DNA of 64,000 bases from Ignavibacteria bacterium (GTDB lineage Bacteria; Bacteroidota; Ignavibacteria; Tepidaquicellales; Tepidaquicellaceae): assembly GCA_016716125.1 (NCBI GenBank), contig JADJWZ010000007.1, forward strand, positions 137,287-201,286, in the 5' to 3' direction. Position numbers and translations under genes: made by a program. Positions within the stretch are counted from its first letter, which is position 1; each line of letters begins with the position of its first letter. Positions 46,806 through 56,531 of this stretch are shown in pieces. Under the pieces are notes generated by a model that did not search any database, was not told the DNA's origin, and saw only the letters and a list, made by a program, of their open reading frames with translations.

Positions 46806-48206
46806 TTGTCGGTGCATATGGATATTCTATCAATACCGGCAGATCATATATATATTTCGGGGGCTGCGACTGTGGACAATATTGCAGATGTGACAATGAC
46901 AGGTGAGATTACAAATAACTATTTTGGAAAGTCAGTATCCTCCGCAGGTGATATAAACGGCGACGGCTATTCAGACGTGAGCGTAGGTGCATATGTATAT
47001 TCTTCCAATACCGGTAGATCTTATATTTATCTGGGCTCTGCGATTTCCGCAAAGCCAATTTTGAATTATGTAAAAGACGTACCAAATGATCAGGGCGGAT
47101 ATGTAAATATTAAATGGGCGAGGAGCAGCATTGACGTAAATGGTAATAATACAATAACAGATTATATTGTTTACAGAAGTTATCCTCCTATAGGAGGACA
47201 ATTTTCCTGGGAGGAAAGATCAGTAATTCAGGCGACAAAGAGATCATTTTATACTTTTACTGATCATACGCCTTCTGATTCAGGATCAAACAACAGCGGC
47301 AATTTTTTCTATAAAGTAAGGGCAAAAACTTCCAATATAAATTCTTACTGGGAATCAGCAATACTCTCCGGAAGAAGCATAGACAATATTCCGCCATTTA
47401 TTGTATCACCTTTCACGGCTGCAGCTTCAGGACCGGATGTCCTGCTTAACTGGAAAAGCAGCACTGCGCCGGATCTTCTGAATTATGTCCTGTTCAGAAA
47501 TGTAAATCCGACTATCGATCCTTATACTGAAACTCCCTGGATGACTGCAACTGATTCAATTTTGCTGGATACCTCAACATTATCCGGAACATATTATTAT
47601 TTTATAGTGGCGCAGGATATTCACGGAAATTACAGTCCGGCAGCAGTTACTGAAAGTCCGAATATAACAGTTTATCTTAAAATTTTCATAGAAGGATTAT
47701 ATAATGCAGGCAGTAATTCGCAGGTAAGTGATACAATCACTGTTTATCTGAGAAATTCAATTTCACCATATTCAATTGCAGATCGGACGAATGGCGTTGT
47801 TTCATCTGACGGAACAGCTCAGCTGAAATTCGGCAATGCAGTAAACGGAAATTATTATATATCTGTAACTCACAGAAACAGCATTGAAACCTGGAGTGCG
47901 TTACCGGTTTCAGTTGCAACCGGCAGTCCGATATCTTTTGATCTCAGCAGTGCCTTATCACAGGCATATGCAGGCAATCAGATACAGGTGGATGCATCTC
48001 CTGTAAGATTTGCAGTATACAGCGGCGACGTAAATCAGGACGGGACGATAGATCTGAGTGACGGCAGTCTGATCGACAATGATGCTTTCAATTTTGCATC
48101 TGGATACATTCAGACAGATGTAAACGGCGACGGCATTGTCGATATTTCTGACGCTGTATTTGCTGATAATAACGGGTTTAATTTTATAAGTAAAATTACG
48201 CCTTGA
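46806..48206 (+). CDS. Array gene B, C-terminal fragment (repeat 14, Fn3-like, dockerin-like)
   Basis: 466 residues; the first 18 or so are out-of-frame shadow of repeat 13, then the true frame begins at 'ATVDNIADVTMTGE'. It contains repeat 14, both Fn3-like domains, the beta module with 'THRNSIETWSALPV', and the dockerin-like pair 'DVNQDGTIDLSD' / 'DVNGDGIVDISD'. No signal peptide of its own. Confidence 0.8.
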   Translation: MSVHMDILSIPADHIYISGAATVDNIADVTMTGEITNNYFGKSVSSAGDINGDGYSDVSVGAYVYSSNTGRSYIYLGSAISAKPILNYVKDVPNDQGGYVNIKWARSSIDVNGNNTITDYIVYRSYPPIGGQFSWEERSVIQATKRSFYTFTDHTPSDSGSNNSGNFFYKVRAKTSNINSYWESAILSGRSIDNIPPFIVSPFTAAASGPDVLLNWKSSTAPDLLNYVLFRNVNPTIDPYTETPWMTATDSILLDTSTLSGTYYYFIVAQDIHGNYSPAAVTESPNITVYLKIFIEGLYNAGSNSQVSDTITVYLRNSISPYSIADRTNGVVSSDGTAQLKFGNAVNGNYYISVTHRNSIETWSALPVSVATGSPISFDLSSALSQAYAGNQIQVDASPVRFAVYSGDVNQDGTIDLSDGSLIDNDAFNFASGYIQTDVNGDGIVDISDAVFADNNGFNFISKITP

Positions 48207-48240
48207 TTCAATGTTCAATGTTCAATTTACAATGTTCAAT

Positions 48241-48291
48241 TCCGCCGTTGTTGGTCTTAGTGAGCGAAGCGAGCGACCAACAACAAACGGA
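48241..48291. repeat. Intergenic hairpin between genes B and C
   Basis: GTTGTTGGTC (48247-48256) pairs with GACCAACAAC (48275-48284), a perfect 10-bp stem with an 18-nt loop and an outer TCCG/CGGA pair. The loop carries GAGCGAAGCGAGC. It repeats the A-B spacer element at 44214-44266 and the identity continues into the next gene's leader. Confidence 0.7.
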
Positions 48292-48399
48292 ACTGTATTC
48301 GCTCAATGTTCGATGTTCAATTTAGAAAAGTTACTTGCTGTATTCAAAATTATATAAGTATTTGAAAAATAGTATTCTGAATTTATTATAAAATATATC

Positions 48400-49032
48400 A
48401 TGAAAAAAATAAAGCACACCTTATTAATGACATTTCTGCTTACTGCTGTATTTTATCCGTCATTAGAAGTAAATGCAAACTGGATGAAGAAAGAGATCAA
48501 ATCTTCCCAGGAAGGTTATCAGTCAGTTCAGAAAGTAGAATCATCAGGATCAGAAAAAAAGGATTCTCTTCCCGATGGTGTCACACAGGACTGGCTAAAC
48601 AATCTTCGGGACGAGAACGGAAACAGGATAATCAATGAGACAAACGCCGGGATTTCAAGAGAGATCCCCGAAGATCCTGAAGGTGATGCAATGCAGAGAA
48701 AGATATTTAACGGTCTTGGAACAAATAATAATTTCGGTAAATCTGCTTCCTCAGCCGGCGATGTGAATGGTGACGGGTATGATGATATAATTGTAGGAGC
48801 TGACAGCTATAATTCTAATACCGGAAGGGCATATATATATTACGGAGGACTGATCATGAATACAGCAGCAGATGTAATACTGACCGGAGCTGCACCCGGA
48901 TATAGATTTGGGTATCCGGTTTCGTCAGCGGGTGATGTGAACGGCGACGGATATTCAGATGTGATCGTCGGTGCATATGGATTTTCTACTAACACCGGCA
49001 GAGCTATATATATTTCGGAGGTTCATCAATGA
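48400..49032 (+). CDS. Array gene C, N-terminal fragment
   Basis: 210 residues: signal peptide, N-terminal segment ('SSGSEKKDSLPDGVTQDWL') and repeats 1-2. It ends 'GRAIYISEVHQ' where one base is missing from the 'GRAYIYFGG' codons near 49010. Confidence 0.78.
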   Translation: MKKIKHTLLMTFLLTAVFYPSLEVNANWMKKEIKSSQEGYQSVQKVESSGSEKKDSLPDGVTQDWLNNLRDENGNRIINETNAGISREIPEDPEGDAMQRKIFNGLGTNNNFGKSASSAGDVNGDGYDDIIVGADSYNSNTGRAYIYYGGLIMNTAADVILTGAAPGYRFGYPVSSAGDVNGDGYSDVIVGAYGFSTNTGRAIYISEVHQ

Positions 49033-50267
49033 ATAATACTTCAGATGTAACGTTGACAGGTGATGCTGTAAATAATTATTTCGGTTATTCGGTCTCATCA
49101 GCTGGTGATGTAAACGGCGACGGATATTCAGATGTGATCGTCGGAGCATTTGGTTTTTCTTCAAATACCGGCAGAGCTTATATATATTTTGGCGGAACTT
49201 CAATGAATAATACAGCAGATGCAATAATGACCGAAGGTTCATCAGGTAACTATTTTGGGGCTAATATTTCGTCAGCGGGTGATTTAAACGGCGACGGCTA
49301 TTCAGATGTAATTGTCGGTGCTGAAGGATATTCCTCAAATACCGGCAGAGCATACATATACTTCGGAGGAGCTTCAGTAGATAGCATTGCAGATGTAATA
49401 ATGACAGGTGAATCAACAGGTAACAATTTTGGAATTTCTGTTTCATCAGCCGGTGATGTAAACGGTGACGGCTATTCTGATGTGATAGTAGGAGCCCGGG
49501 GTTATTCTTCTTACACAGGCAGAGCATATATATATTTCGGGGGAGGAATAATGAATAATACTGCAGATATTACAATGACAGGCGTGGGAATAAGCGACCA
49601 ATTTGGATATTCGGTTTCCAAAGCCGGTGATATTAATGGTGACGGCTATTCTGATGTGATAATAGGTGCATATGCAGTTTTAACAAATACTGGCCGTGCA
49701 TATATATTTTTTGGAGGATCGAATATGAATAATATTGAGGATGTGACAATAACAGGTGAAGCAACGAACAACTATTTTGGAATCTCAGTCTCTTCAGCGG
49801 GCGATGTAAACGGCGACGGCTATTCTGATATTATAGTAGGGGCTTACGGTTACTCTTCAAATACAGGCAGAGTGTATCTTTATGACTACTTCATGAAAAA
49901 TGAGATCATACCTGATGTGACAATGACGGGAGAGGGAACAAACAGCCTATTTGGATATACGGTCTCCTCAGCGGGCGATGTAAACGGTGACGGCTATTCT
50001 GATATTATAGTAGGTGCTTACGGTTACTCTTCATCTACAGGCAAAGCATATATATATTTCGGCGGCGCAGGCATGGACAATGCTGCCGATGTTACAATGA
50101 CAGGTGAAGCAGACATCCAACGTGTTCGGGATTTCAGTCTCCACCGCCGGCGATGTAAACGGCGACGGCTATTCAGATGTGATCATCGGTGCACGCAAAT
50201 TCTTCAAATACCGGTCGTGCATATATATATTTCGGCGGAGCGTCTATGGATAGCTTATCAGATTTGA
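49029..50267 (+). CDS. Array gene C, fragment with repeats 3-8
   Basis: 412 residues, beginning at the end of repeat 2 ('MNNTSDVTLTGD') and running through repeats 3-8, including repeat 7 with 'YDYFMKNEI'. One extra A near 50105 ends the true frame; the last 45 or so residues are shadow sequence. A following piece (50189-50614) holds repeats 9 (end) to 11. Confidence 0.78.
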   Translation: MNNTSDVTLTGDAVNNYFGYSVSSAGDVNGDGYSDVIVGAFGFSSNTGRAYIYFGGTSMNNTADAIMTEGSSGNYFGANISSAGDLNGDGYSDVIVGAEGYSSNTGRAYIYFGGASVDSIADVIMTGESTGNNFGISVSSAGDVNGDGYSDVIVGARGYSSYTGRAYIYFGGGIMNNTADITMTGVGISDQFGYSVSKAGDINGDGYSDVIIGAYAVLTNTGRAYIFFGGSNMNNIEDVTITGEATNNYFGISVSSAGDVNGDGYSDIIVGAYGYSSNTGRVYLYDYFMKNEIIPDVTMTGEGTNSLFGYTVSSAGDVNGDGYSDIIVGAYGYSSSTGKAYIYFGGAGMDNAADVTMTGEADIQRVRDFSLHRRRCKRRRLFRCDHRCTQILQIPVVHIYISAERLWIAYQI

Positions 50268-50586
50268 TCATGACAGGTGAATCTACAAATAACAATTTTG
50301 GTTATTCTGTCTCAACAGCCGGCGATGTAAACGGCGACGGCTATTCTGATATTATCGTCGGTGCATATGGATATTCTACATTAACCGGCAGATCATATAT
50401 ATATTTTGGCGGAGCGTCAATGAATAATACAGCTGATGTAATAATGACCGGCGAGACAATAAGTAACCAATTTGGTCGTTCAGTCTCCTTTGCCGGCGAT
50501 TTGAACGGCGACGGTTATTCGGATGTGATAATCGGTGCATTTCAAAATTCTTCAAATACCGGCAGAGCGTATATCTATTTAGAGGT

Positions 50587-51174
50587 GTGTCTATGGATAG
50601 CTTATCAGATTTGATCATGACAGGTGAAGCAACATTTAACTATTTTGGAAATTCTGTCTCCACAGCGGGCGATGTAAACGGCGACGGTTATTCTGATATT
50701 ATCGTAGGTGCATTTGGATATTCTTCATTTACCGGAAGATCATACATATACTTCGGAGGAACAGTTATGAATAATATTGCAGATGTAATAATGACAGGTG
50801 AATCAACAAGTAACAATTTTGGAATTTCTGCTTCATCAGCCGGTGATGTAAACGGTGACGGCTATGCAGATGTGATCGTCGGAGCAGATGGATATTCTTC
50901 TAACACCGGCAGAGCATATATATATTTCGGGGCATCGTCAATGGATAGTATTGCAGATGTGAAAATGACAGGCGGGGCAGCAGGCGACTTATCTGGAATT
51001 TCTGCTTCATCAGCCGGCGATGTAAACGGTGACGGCTATTCAGATGTGATCATTGGTGCCCGGGGTTATTCTTCTTACACCGGCAGAGCATATATTTATC
51101 TGGGTTCGGCGATTTCCGCAAAGCCAATTTTGAATTATGTAAAAGATGTACCAAATGATCAGGCGGATATGTAA
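50587..51174 (+). CDS. Array gene C, fragment with repeats 12-14
   Basis: 195 residues: end of repeat 11, repeats 12-14 and the start of the 'SAISAKPILNYVKDV' linker. It stops after 'PNDQADM' where one G of the 'DQGGYV' codons is missing (near 51166). Confidence 0.75.
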   Translation: MSMDSLSDLIMTGEATFNYFGNSVSTAGDVNGDGYSDIIVGAFGYSSFTGRSYIYFGGTVMNNIADVIMTGESTSNNFGISASSAGDVNGDGYADVIVGADGYSSNTGRAYIYFGASSMDSIADVKMTGGAAGDLSGISASSAGDVNGDGYSDVIIGARGYSSYTGRAYIYLGSAISAKPILNYVKDVPNDQADM

Positions 51175-51371
51175 ATATTAAATGGGCGAGGAGCAGCTAT
51201 GACGTAAACAGCAATGATCTTATAACAGATTATATCGTTTACAGAAGCTATCCACCTTCCGGAGGACAATTTTCATGGGAAGTAAGATCTGTAATTCCGG
51301 CAAGAAAGAGATCATTTTATACTTTTACAGATAATACTCCTTCTGATTCTTCTACCGGAGGAAATGGAACT

Positions 51372-52274
51372 ATGTTTTATCAGATAATGGCGCGTACTTC
51401 CAGTCCGTCTAATTACTGGCTTTCAGGAATCCTTTACGGCAGAAGCATCGATAACATTGCGCCAACTATGGTAACATTGTTCACGGCGGCAGCATCCGGA
51501 CCTGATGTAAGACTGAACTGGAATCGAAACACTGCGCCAGATCTTTTAAATTATGTCCTTTTTAGAAATGTAAATCCGACTATTGACCCAAATACCGAAA
51601 CTCCCTGGGCAACAGCAACTGACACTACTTTACTGGACACTGCACCGCTCAGCGGATTATATTATTATTTTATAGTAGCGCAGGACATTCACGGGAATTA
51701 CAGTCCGGTTTCGTCAGCTCAGAGCCCTGTAACTATTCTGGATCTAAGTGTATTCATAGAAGCATTTTATAATTCAGGAAGCAATACACAAATAAGTGAT
51801 ACAGTTTTGGTTCAATTGAGAAATCCGGCATCGCCGTTTGCAGTTGCGGAAGAAGTGAAAGGATTAGTTGCATCAGACGGAACGGTTCAGCTTATTTTCG
51901 AAAATGCAGCGAGTGGAAATTACTACATCACTGTTATTCACAGGAACAGTATTGAGACGTGGAGCGCAACACCGGTTTCAATAACTTCGGGCAATACAAA
52001 TACATATGATTTTTCAACTGCATCATCACAGGCATATGGCAGCAATCAGATACAGATAGATGCAGCGCCGGTAAGATATGGAGTTTACAGCGGAGATGTA
52101 AATCAGGACGGGACAATTGATCTGACTGACGGAAGTCTTATCGATAACGATGCATTAAGTTTTGCTTCAGGATATCTGCCGACTGATGTAAACGGCGATG
52201 GAGTAGTGGACCTTGCAGATGCGGTGTTTGCTGATAATAACGGGTTTAATTTCATAAGTAAAATTACGCCATGA
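51372..52274 (+). CDS. Array gene C, C-terminal fragment with dockerin-like end
   Basis: 300 residues: end of the first Fn3-like domain, the second Fn3-like domain ('LNWNRNTAPDLLNYVLF'), the beta module and the dockerin-like pair ending 'NNGFNFISKITP'. Its frame is open back to about 51170, so it follows the previous fragment directly after a one-base loss. Confidence 0.78.
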   Translation: MFYQIMARTSSPSNYWLSGILYGRSIDNIAPTMVTLFTAAASGPDVRLNWNRNTAPDLLNYVLFRNVNPTIDPNTETPWATATDTTLLDTAPLSGLYYYFIVAQDIHGNYSPVSSAQSPVTILDLSVFIEAFYNSGSNTQISDTVLVQLRNPASPFAVAEEVKGLVASDGTVQLIFENAASGNYYITVIHRNSIETWSATPVSITSGNTNTYDFSTASSQAYGSNQIQIDAAPVRYGVYSGDVNQDGTIDLTDGSLIDNDALSFASGYLPTDVNGDGVVDLADAVFADNNGFNFISKITP

Positions 52275-52406
52275 TTCAATGTTCAATGTTCAATGTTCGA
52301 TGTTCAATGTTCAATTTACAATTTAGAATTTAGAGCAGTTATTTGTTGAATTCAAATTTATATAATTATATGAAAATAGTATTCTGAATTTATTATAAAA
52401 TATATC
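52275..52406. other. Spacer between array genes C and D
   Basis: Begins with five or six copies of a TTCAATG-type heptamer (52275-52320), then AT-rich sequence and the upstream block (52336-52406) in a version more like F than B, C or E. No hairpin of the A-B/B-C kind is present. Confidence 0.6.
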
Positions 52407-55400
52407 ATGAAAAAAATAAAGTACACCTTATTAATGACATTTCTGCTTGCTGCTGTATTTTATCCGTCATTAGAAGTAAATGCAAACTGGATGAAGAAGG
52501 AGATCAGATCTTCACCGGAAGGATATCAGACAGATCTCAATATACAGTCAGTTGAATCATCAGGATCAGAAAAAAAAGATTCTCTGCCCGAAGGAGTGAC
52601 ACAAGACTGGTTAAACAGGCTTCGTGACGAGAACGCAACAGGATAATCAATGAGACAAATCCGGGACTTCTCGAGAGATCCCCGAAGATCCTGAAGGTGA
52701 TGCTATGCAGAGAAAGATATTTAACGGTCAGGCAGCGAACAACAATTTTTGGTACTTCAGTCTCCTCAGCCGGCGATGTAAATGGTGACGGTTATGATGA
52801 CATAATCGTCGGAGCATACGGCTATAATTCAAATACCGGAAGGGCATATATATATTACGGAGGACTGATAATGAATACGGCAGCTGATGTAATAATAACC
52901 GGAAATGCAAACGGCGACCGTCTTGGAATTTCGGTTTCCACAGCGGGTGATGTAAACGGCGACGGCTATTTCGATGTGATAGTTGGTGCATACGGATATT
53001 CTTCAGATATGGGCAGAGCATATATATTTTTCGGCGGAGCTTCCATGAATAATTCTGCTGATGTAACGATGACAGGCGAAGCAGCAGGAAACTTTTTCGG
53101 TTATTCAGTCTCCACCGCCGGCGATGTCAACGGCGACGGCTATTCCGATGTGATAGTCGGAGCATATGAATATTCTTCATCTGCCGGCAGGACGTATGTC
53201 TTCTTCGGCGGTGCAGGCATGAACAATGCTGCCGATGTAAAAATGACAGGTGAAGCAGCATTTAACGATTTCGGTTTATCAGTCTCCACCGCCGGCGATG
53301 TGAACGGCGACGGCTATTCTGATGTGATAGTCGGAGCACGGGATTTTTCTTCAGTTACCGGCAGGGCATATGTGTTCTTCGGCGGCGCAGGTATGGATAG
53401 TACAGCCGATGTAATAATGACAGGTGAAGCAGCAGGCAACCATTTTGGTGTTTCAGTCTCCACCGCCGGCGATGTAAACGGCGACGGCTATTCAGATTTG
53501 ATAGTCGGAGCATCCAGATATTCTTCATTTACCGGCAGGGCGTATGTGTTCTTCGGCGGCGCAGGCATGGACAATGCTGCTGATGTAATAATGACAGGTG
53601 AAGCAATAAGTAACTTTTTTGGTTTATCAGTCTCCTCCGCCGGCGATATAAACGGCGACGGCTATTCAGATGTGATAGTCGGTGCTATTGGATTTTCAAC
53701 AAATACCGGCAGGGCGTATGTGTTCTTCGGCGGCGCAGGTATGAATAATGTTGCTGATTTAACACTGACAGGTGAAGCTACAGGGAACTATTTCGGATAT
53801 TCAATCTCCTCTGCGGGCGATGTAAACGGCGACGGCTATTCTGATGTTTTAGTCGGTGCATATCGTTATTCTTCATTTACCGGCAGAGTTTATCTTTATG
53901 ACTACTTCATGAAAAATGAGATAATACAGGATGTGACAATGACAGGTGAGACAACGAATAATATTTATGGATCATCAGTATCTTCAGCCGGCGATGTCAA
54001 CGGCGACGGATACACAGATGTGATAGTCGGAGCATATGGATACTCTTCATATACAGGAAGAGTATATTTGTATTTCGGGGGACCGTCTATGAATAATGTT
54101 GCAGATGTGACAATGACAGGTGAAGCAACATTTAACTATTTTGGAAATTCTGTCTCTTCAGCCGGCGATGTGAACGGCGATGGTTATTCTGATGTGATAA
54201 TCGGAGCATATGCATATTCATCATCAACCGGCAGAGTATACATATATTTCGGCGGAGCATCTATGGATAATATTGCAGATGTGACAATTACAGGTCAGGC
54301 AACAGGCAATAGGCTTGGAATATCAGTTTCATCAGCTGGCGATATGAACGGTGACGGCTATTCTGATTTGATCGTCGGAGTAAGCGGATATTCTTCATTT
54401 ACCGGCAGTGCATACATATATTTTGGAGGAGAGTCATTGGATACTACTGCATATGTGACGATGACTGGCGAAACAATAAACAACTCATTTGGATATTCTG
54501 TCTCCACCGCCGGCGATGTGAACGGCGACGGTTATTCTGATGCGATCATCGGTGCTTATAATTATTCTTCTGCAACCGGCAGAGCGTATATATATTTCGG
54601 AGGTGTCTCAATGAATAATGCAGCAGATGTCATAATGACAGGTCAGGCAACCGGTAACTATTTTGGCAATTCTGTCTCCACCGCCGGTGATGTGAACGGC
54701 GACGGTCTTTCAGATGTGATCATCGGAGCATATTCATATTCTTCAGGTACCGGACAGGCATATGTATATTTGGGAGGTGTGTCAATGAATAATGTTGCAG
54801 ACGTGACAATGATTGGTGGATCAACACAGAACAATTTTGGATATTCTGTCTCCACCGCCGGCGATGTGAACGGCGACGGCTATTCAGATGTGATAGTCGG
54901 TGCATACGGATACTCTTCAAATACCGGACAGACATATATATTTTTTGGTGCACCGTCCATGGATAGTATTGCAGATGTCACTATGAGAGGTGAAACTGCA
55001 AATAACTATTTTGGTGGCTCGGTCTCCACCGCCGGCGATGTGAACGGCGACGGCTATTCAGATCTAATTACAGGTGCATATGGATATTCTTCAACTACCG
55101 GCAGGGCATATATTTATTTTGGATCAGCCATTTCCGCAAAGCCAATACTGAATTATGTTAAAGACGTTCCGAATGATCAGGGCGGGTATGTTAGTATAAA
55201 ATGGGCGAGGAGTTCTATTGATGTCTTTGGAAATGATCTGATCACAGGTTATTCTGTCTTCAGAAGTTATCCACCTTCAGGTGGGAATTTTTCCTGGGAG
55301 GAAGTCGGAACTGTGACCGCCGCTCACCATTCTTTTTATACTTATACTTCAAATACTCCAATAGATTCTTCAAACTTGGGAAATGGAACAATGTATTATC

Positions 55401-56293
55401 AGATAATGGCTCGAACTTCCAATCCGTTACATTACTGGCTTTCAGGAATCCTTTACGGCAGAAGCATTGACAATATTTCGCCGGTTATGGTGTCACCTTT
55501 TACAGCTGCTTCATCAGGACCGGCTGTATTGCTTAACTGGAAACGAAGCACTGCGCCTGATCTTCTGAATTATGTCCTGTTCAGAAATGTAAATCCGACT
55601 ATCGATCCTTATACCGAAACTCCCTGGACGACTGCAACTGATTCAGCTTTGCTGGATACCTCACCATTATCCGGAACATATTATTATTTTATAGTAGCGC
55701 AGGACATTCACGGAAATTACAGTCCGGCAGCTGTTACGGAAAATCCGAACATAACGGTTGATTTTAACATGGTCATTGAAGGATCTTATACTGCAGGAAG
55801 CAATTCGCAGGTAAGTGATACAATCACTGTTTATCTGAGAAATTCAATTTCACCATATTCAATTGCAGATCAGACAAGTGGAGTTGTTTCAGTAGAAGGT
55901 ACAGCAAATTTGAAATTCGGCAATGCAATAAGCGGAAATTATTATTTAGCAATAACTCACAGAAACAGCATTGAGACATGGAGCGCATTACCAAATCCAG
56001 TTGCAACCGGAAGTCCGACTTCGTATGATCTCAGCAGTGCTTTATCACAGGCATTTGAAGGCAATCAGATACAGGTGGATACATCTCCTTTAAGATTTGC
56101 AGTATACAGCGGCGATGTGAATCAGGATGGGACGATAGACCTTGCAGACGGAAGTCTGATCGATAATGACGCTTTCAATTTTGGATCAGGATACGTTCCT
56201 ACAGATGTAAACGGAGACGGCATTGTTGATATTTCAGATGCTGTTTTTGCTGATAATAACGGATCTAATTTCATAAGCAAAATTACACCTTGA
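52407..56293 (+). pseudogene. Array gene D: 14-repeat FG-GAP protein, frameshifted only near the N-terminus
   Basis: ATG and signal peptide are normal ('LLMTFLLAAVFYPSLEVNA'). Bases are missing near 52636 and 52660 and one T is extra near 52748; after that the frame is open for 1,180 codons. Fourteen repeats, the seventh ending 'YLYDYFMKNEI' at about 53900, two Fn3-like domains, beta module and dockerin-like end. If the three indels are sequencing errors, D encodes a full-length secreted protein like E. Confidence 0.86.
52697..56293 (+). CDS. Array gene D, main open fragment (all 14 repeats to the C-terminus)
   Basis: 1,198 residues. The first 17 or so are shadow; the true frame starts at 'FGTSVSSAGDVNGDGYDD' (repeat 1). 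Repeats 1-7 then 8-14, average 58 residues, each with a D-x-N-x-D-G-x-x-D calcium loop and 'FG.SVS' start, as in integrin-alpha FG-GAP blades. Then 'SAISAKPILNYVKDV', two Fn3-like domains, 'THRNSIETWSALPN', and the dockerin-like pair 'DVNQDGTIDLAD' / 'DVNGDGIVDISD'. Lacks its signal peptide because of upstream indels. Confidence 0.88.
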   Translation: MMLCRERYLTVRQRTTIFGTSVSSAGDVNGDGYDDIIVGAYGYNSNTGRAYIYYGGLIMNTAADVIITGNANGDRLGISVSTAGDVNGDGYFDVIVGAYGYSSDMGRAYIFFGGASMNNSADVTMTGEAAGNFFGYSVSTAGDVNGDGYSDVIVGAYEYSSSAGRTYVFFGGAGMNNAADVKMTGEAAFNDFGLSVSTAGDVNGDGYSDVIVGARDFSSVTGRAYVFFGGAGMDSTADVIMTGEAAGNHFGVSVSTAGDVNGDGYSDLIVGASRYSSFTGRAYVFFGGAGMDNAADVIMTGEAISNFFGLSVSSAGDINGDGYSDVIVGAIGFSTNTGRAYVFFGGAGMNNVADLTLTGEATGNYFGYSISSAGDVNGDGYSDVLVGAYRYSSFTGRVYLYDYFMKNEIIQDVTMTGETTNNIYGSSVSSAGDVNGDGYTDVIVGAYGYSSYTGRVYLYFGGPSMNNVADVTMTGEATFNYFGNSVSSAGDVNGDGYSDVIIGAYAYSSSTGRVYIYFGGASMDNIADVTITGQATGNRLGISVSSAGDMNGDGYSDLIVGVSGYSSFTGSAYIYFGGESLDTTAYVTMTGETINNSFGYSVSTAGDVNGDGYSDAIIGAYNYSSATGRAYIYFGGVSMNNAADVIMTGQATGNYFGNSVSTAGDVNGDGLSDVIIGAYSYSSGTGQAYVYLGGVSMNNVADVTMIGGSTQNNFGYSVSTAGDVNGDGYSDVIVGAYGYSSNTGQTYIFFGAPSMDSIADVTMRGETANNYFGGSVSTAGDVNGDGYSDLITGAYGYSSTTGRAYIYFGSAISAKPILNYVKDVPNDQGGYVSIKWARSSIDVFGNDLITGYSVFRSYPPSGGNFSWEEVGTVTAAHHSFYTYTSNTPIDSSNLGNGTMYYQIMARTSNPLHYWLSGILYGRSIDNISPVMVSPFTAASSGPAVLLNWKRSTAPDLLNYVLFRNVNPTIDPYTETPWTTATDSALLDTSPLSGTYYYFIVAQDIHGNYSPAAVTENPNITVDFNMVIEGSYTAGSNSQVSDTITVYLRNSISPYSIADQTSGVVSVEGTANLKFGNAISGNYYLAITHRNSIETWSALPNPVATGSPTSYDLSSALSQAFEGNQIQVDTSPLRFAVYSGDVNQDGTIDLADGSLIDNDAFNFGSGYVPTDVNGDGIVDISDAVFADNNGSNFISKITP

Positions 56294-56295
56294 TT

Positions 56296-56453
56296 CAATG
56301 TTCAATGTTCAATGTTCAATGTTTGATGTTCAATGTTTGATGTTCAATGTTTGATGTTCAATGTTTGATGTTCAAAGTTTGATGTTCAAAGTTTGATGTT
56401 CAAAGTTTGATGTTCAAAGTTTGATGTTCAAAGTTTGATGTTCAAAGTTCAAT
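56296..56453. repeat. Tandem 14-bp repeat in the spacer between D and E
   Basis: About ten copies of a 14-bp unit, first TTCAATGTTTGATG then TTCAAAGTTTGATG, preceded by plain TTCAATG heptamers. Shorter runs of TTCAATG follow genes B, C and E. The unit changes once along the array, so it grew by duplication of neighbouring units. Confidence 0.85.
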
Positions 56454-56531
56454 ATAGAAGAGTTACTTGCTGTATTCAAAATTATATAAGTATTTGATAA
56501 ATAGTATTCTGAATTTATTATAAAATATATC

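Larger units (their letters stand above)
44375..48206 (+). pseudogene. Array gene B: 14-repeat FG-GAP protein with several frameshifts and stops
   Basis: The start region reads ATG AAA AAA TAA: the A-run is one base shorter than in its paralogues, so the first frame stops at once and the next ATG is 44401. Further breaks occur near 45005-45045, at 45382 (GGT TAG where gene E has GGT GAG), near 46075, 46525, 46570, 46652 (in-frame TGA) and 46865. With corrections it has fourteen repeats, the seventh ending 'YIYDYFMKNDI', and the full Fn3-like, beta and dockerin-like C-terminus, which is open from 46806 on. Repeats 4-5 match gene E and repeats 11-12 match gene D repeats 9-10 almost exactly. Confidence 0.84.
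48400..52274 (+). pseudogene. Array gene C: 14-repeat FG-GAP protein with about five frameshifts
   Basis: Intact ATG and signal peptide ('LLMTFLLTAVFYPSLEVNA'). Breaks occur near 49010 (one A lost), 50105 (one A gained), 50200, 50582 and 51166 (one G lost from 'DQGGYVN'). Corrected, it holds fourteen repeats, the seventh ending 'YLYDYFMKNEI', two Fn3-like domains, the beta module and the dockerin-like end. Some positions in the C-terminal part differ more from the other copies ('SVFIEAFYNSGSNTQISDTV'), so C is the most divergent copy at that end. Confidence 0.84.

Noticed and set aside
56296..56453. Regular short repeats that could suggest a CRISPR array
   Set aside because: Units are 14 bp, directly adjacent, without unique spacers, and no cas genes are in the window. 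It is a simple tandem repeat.
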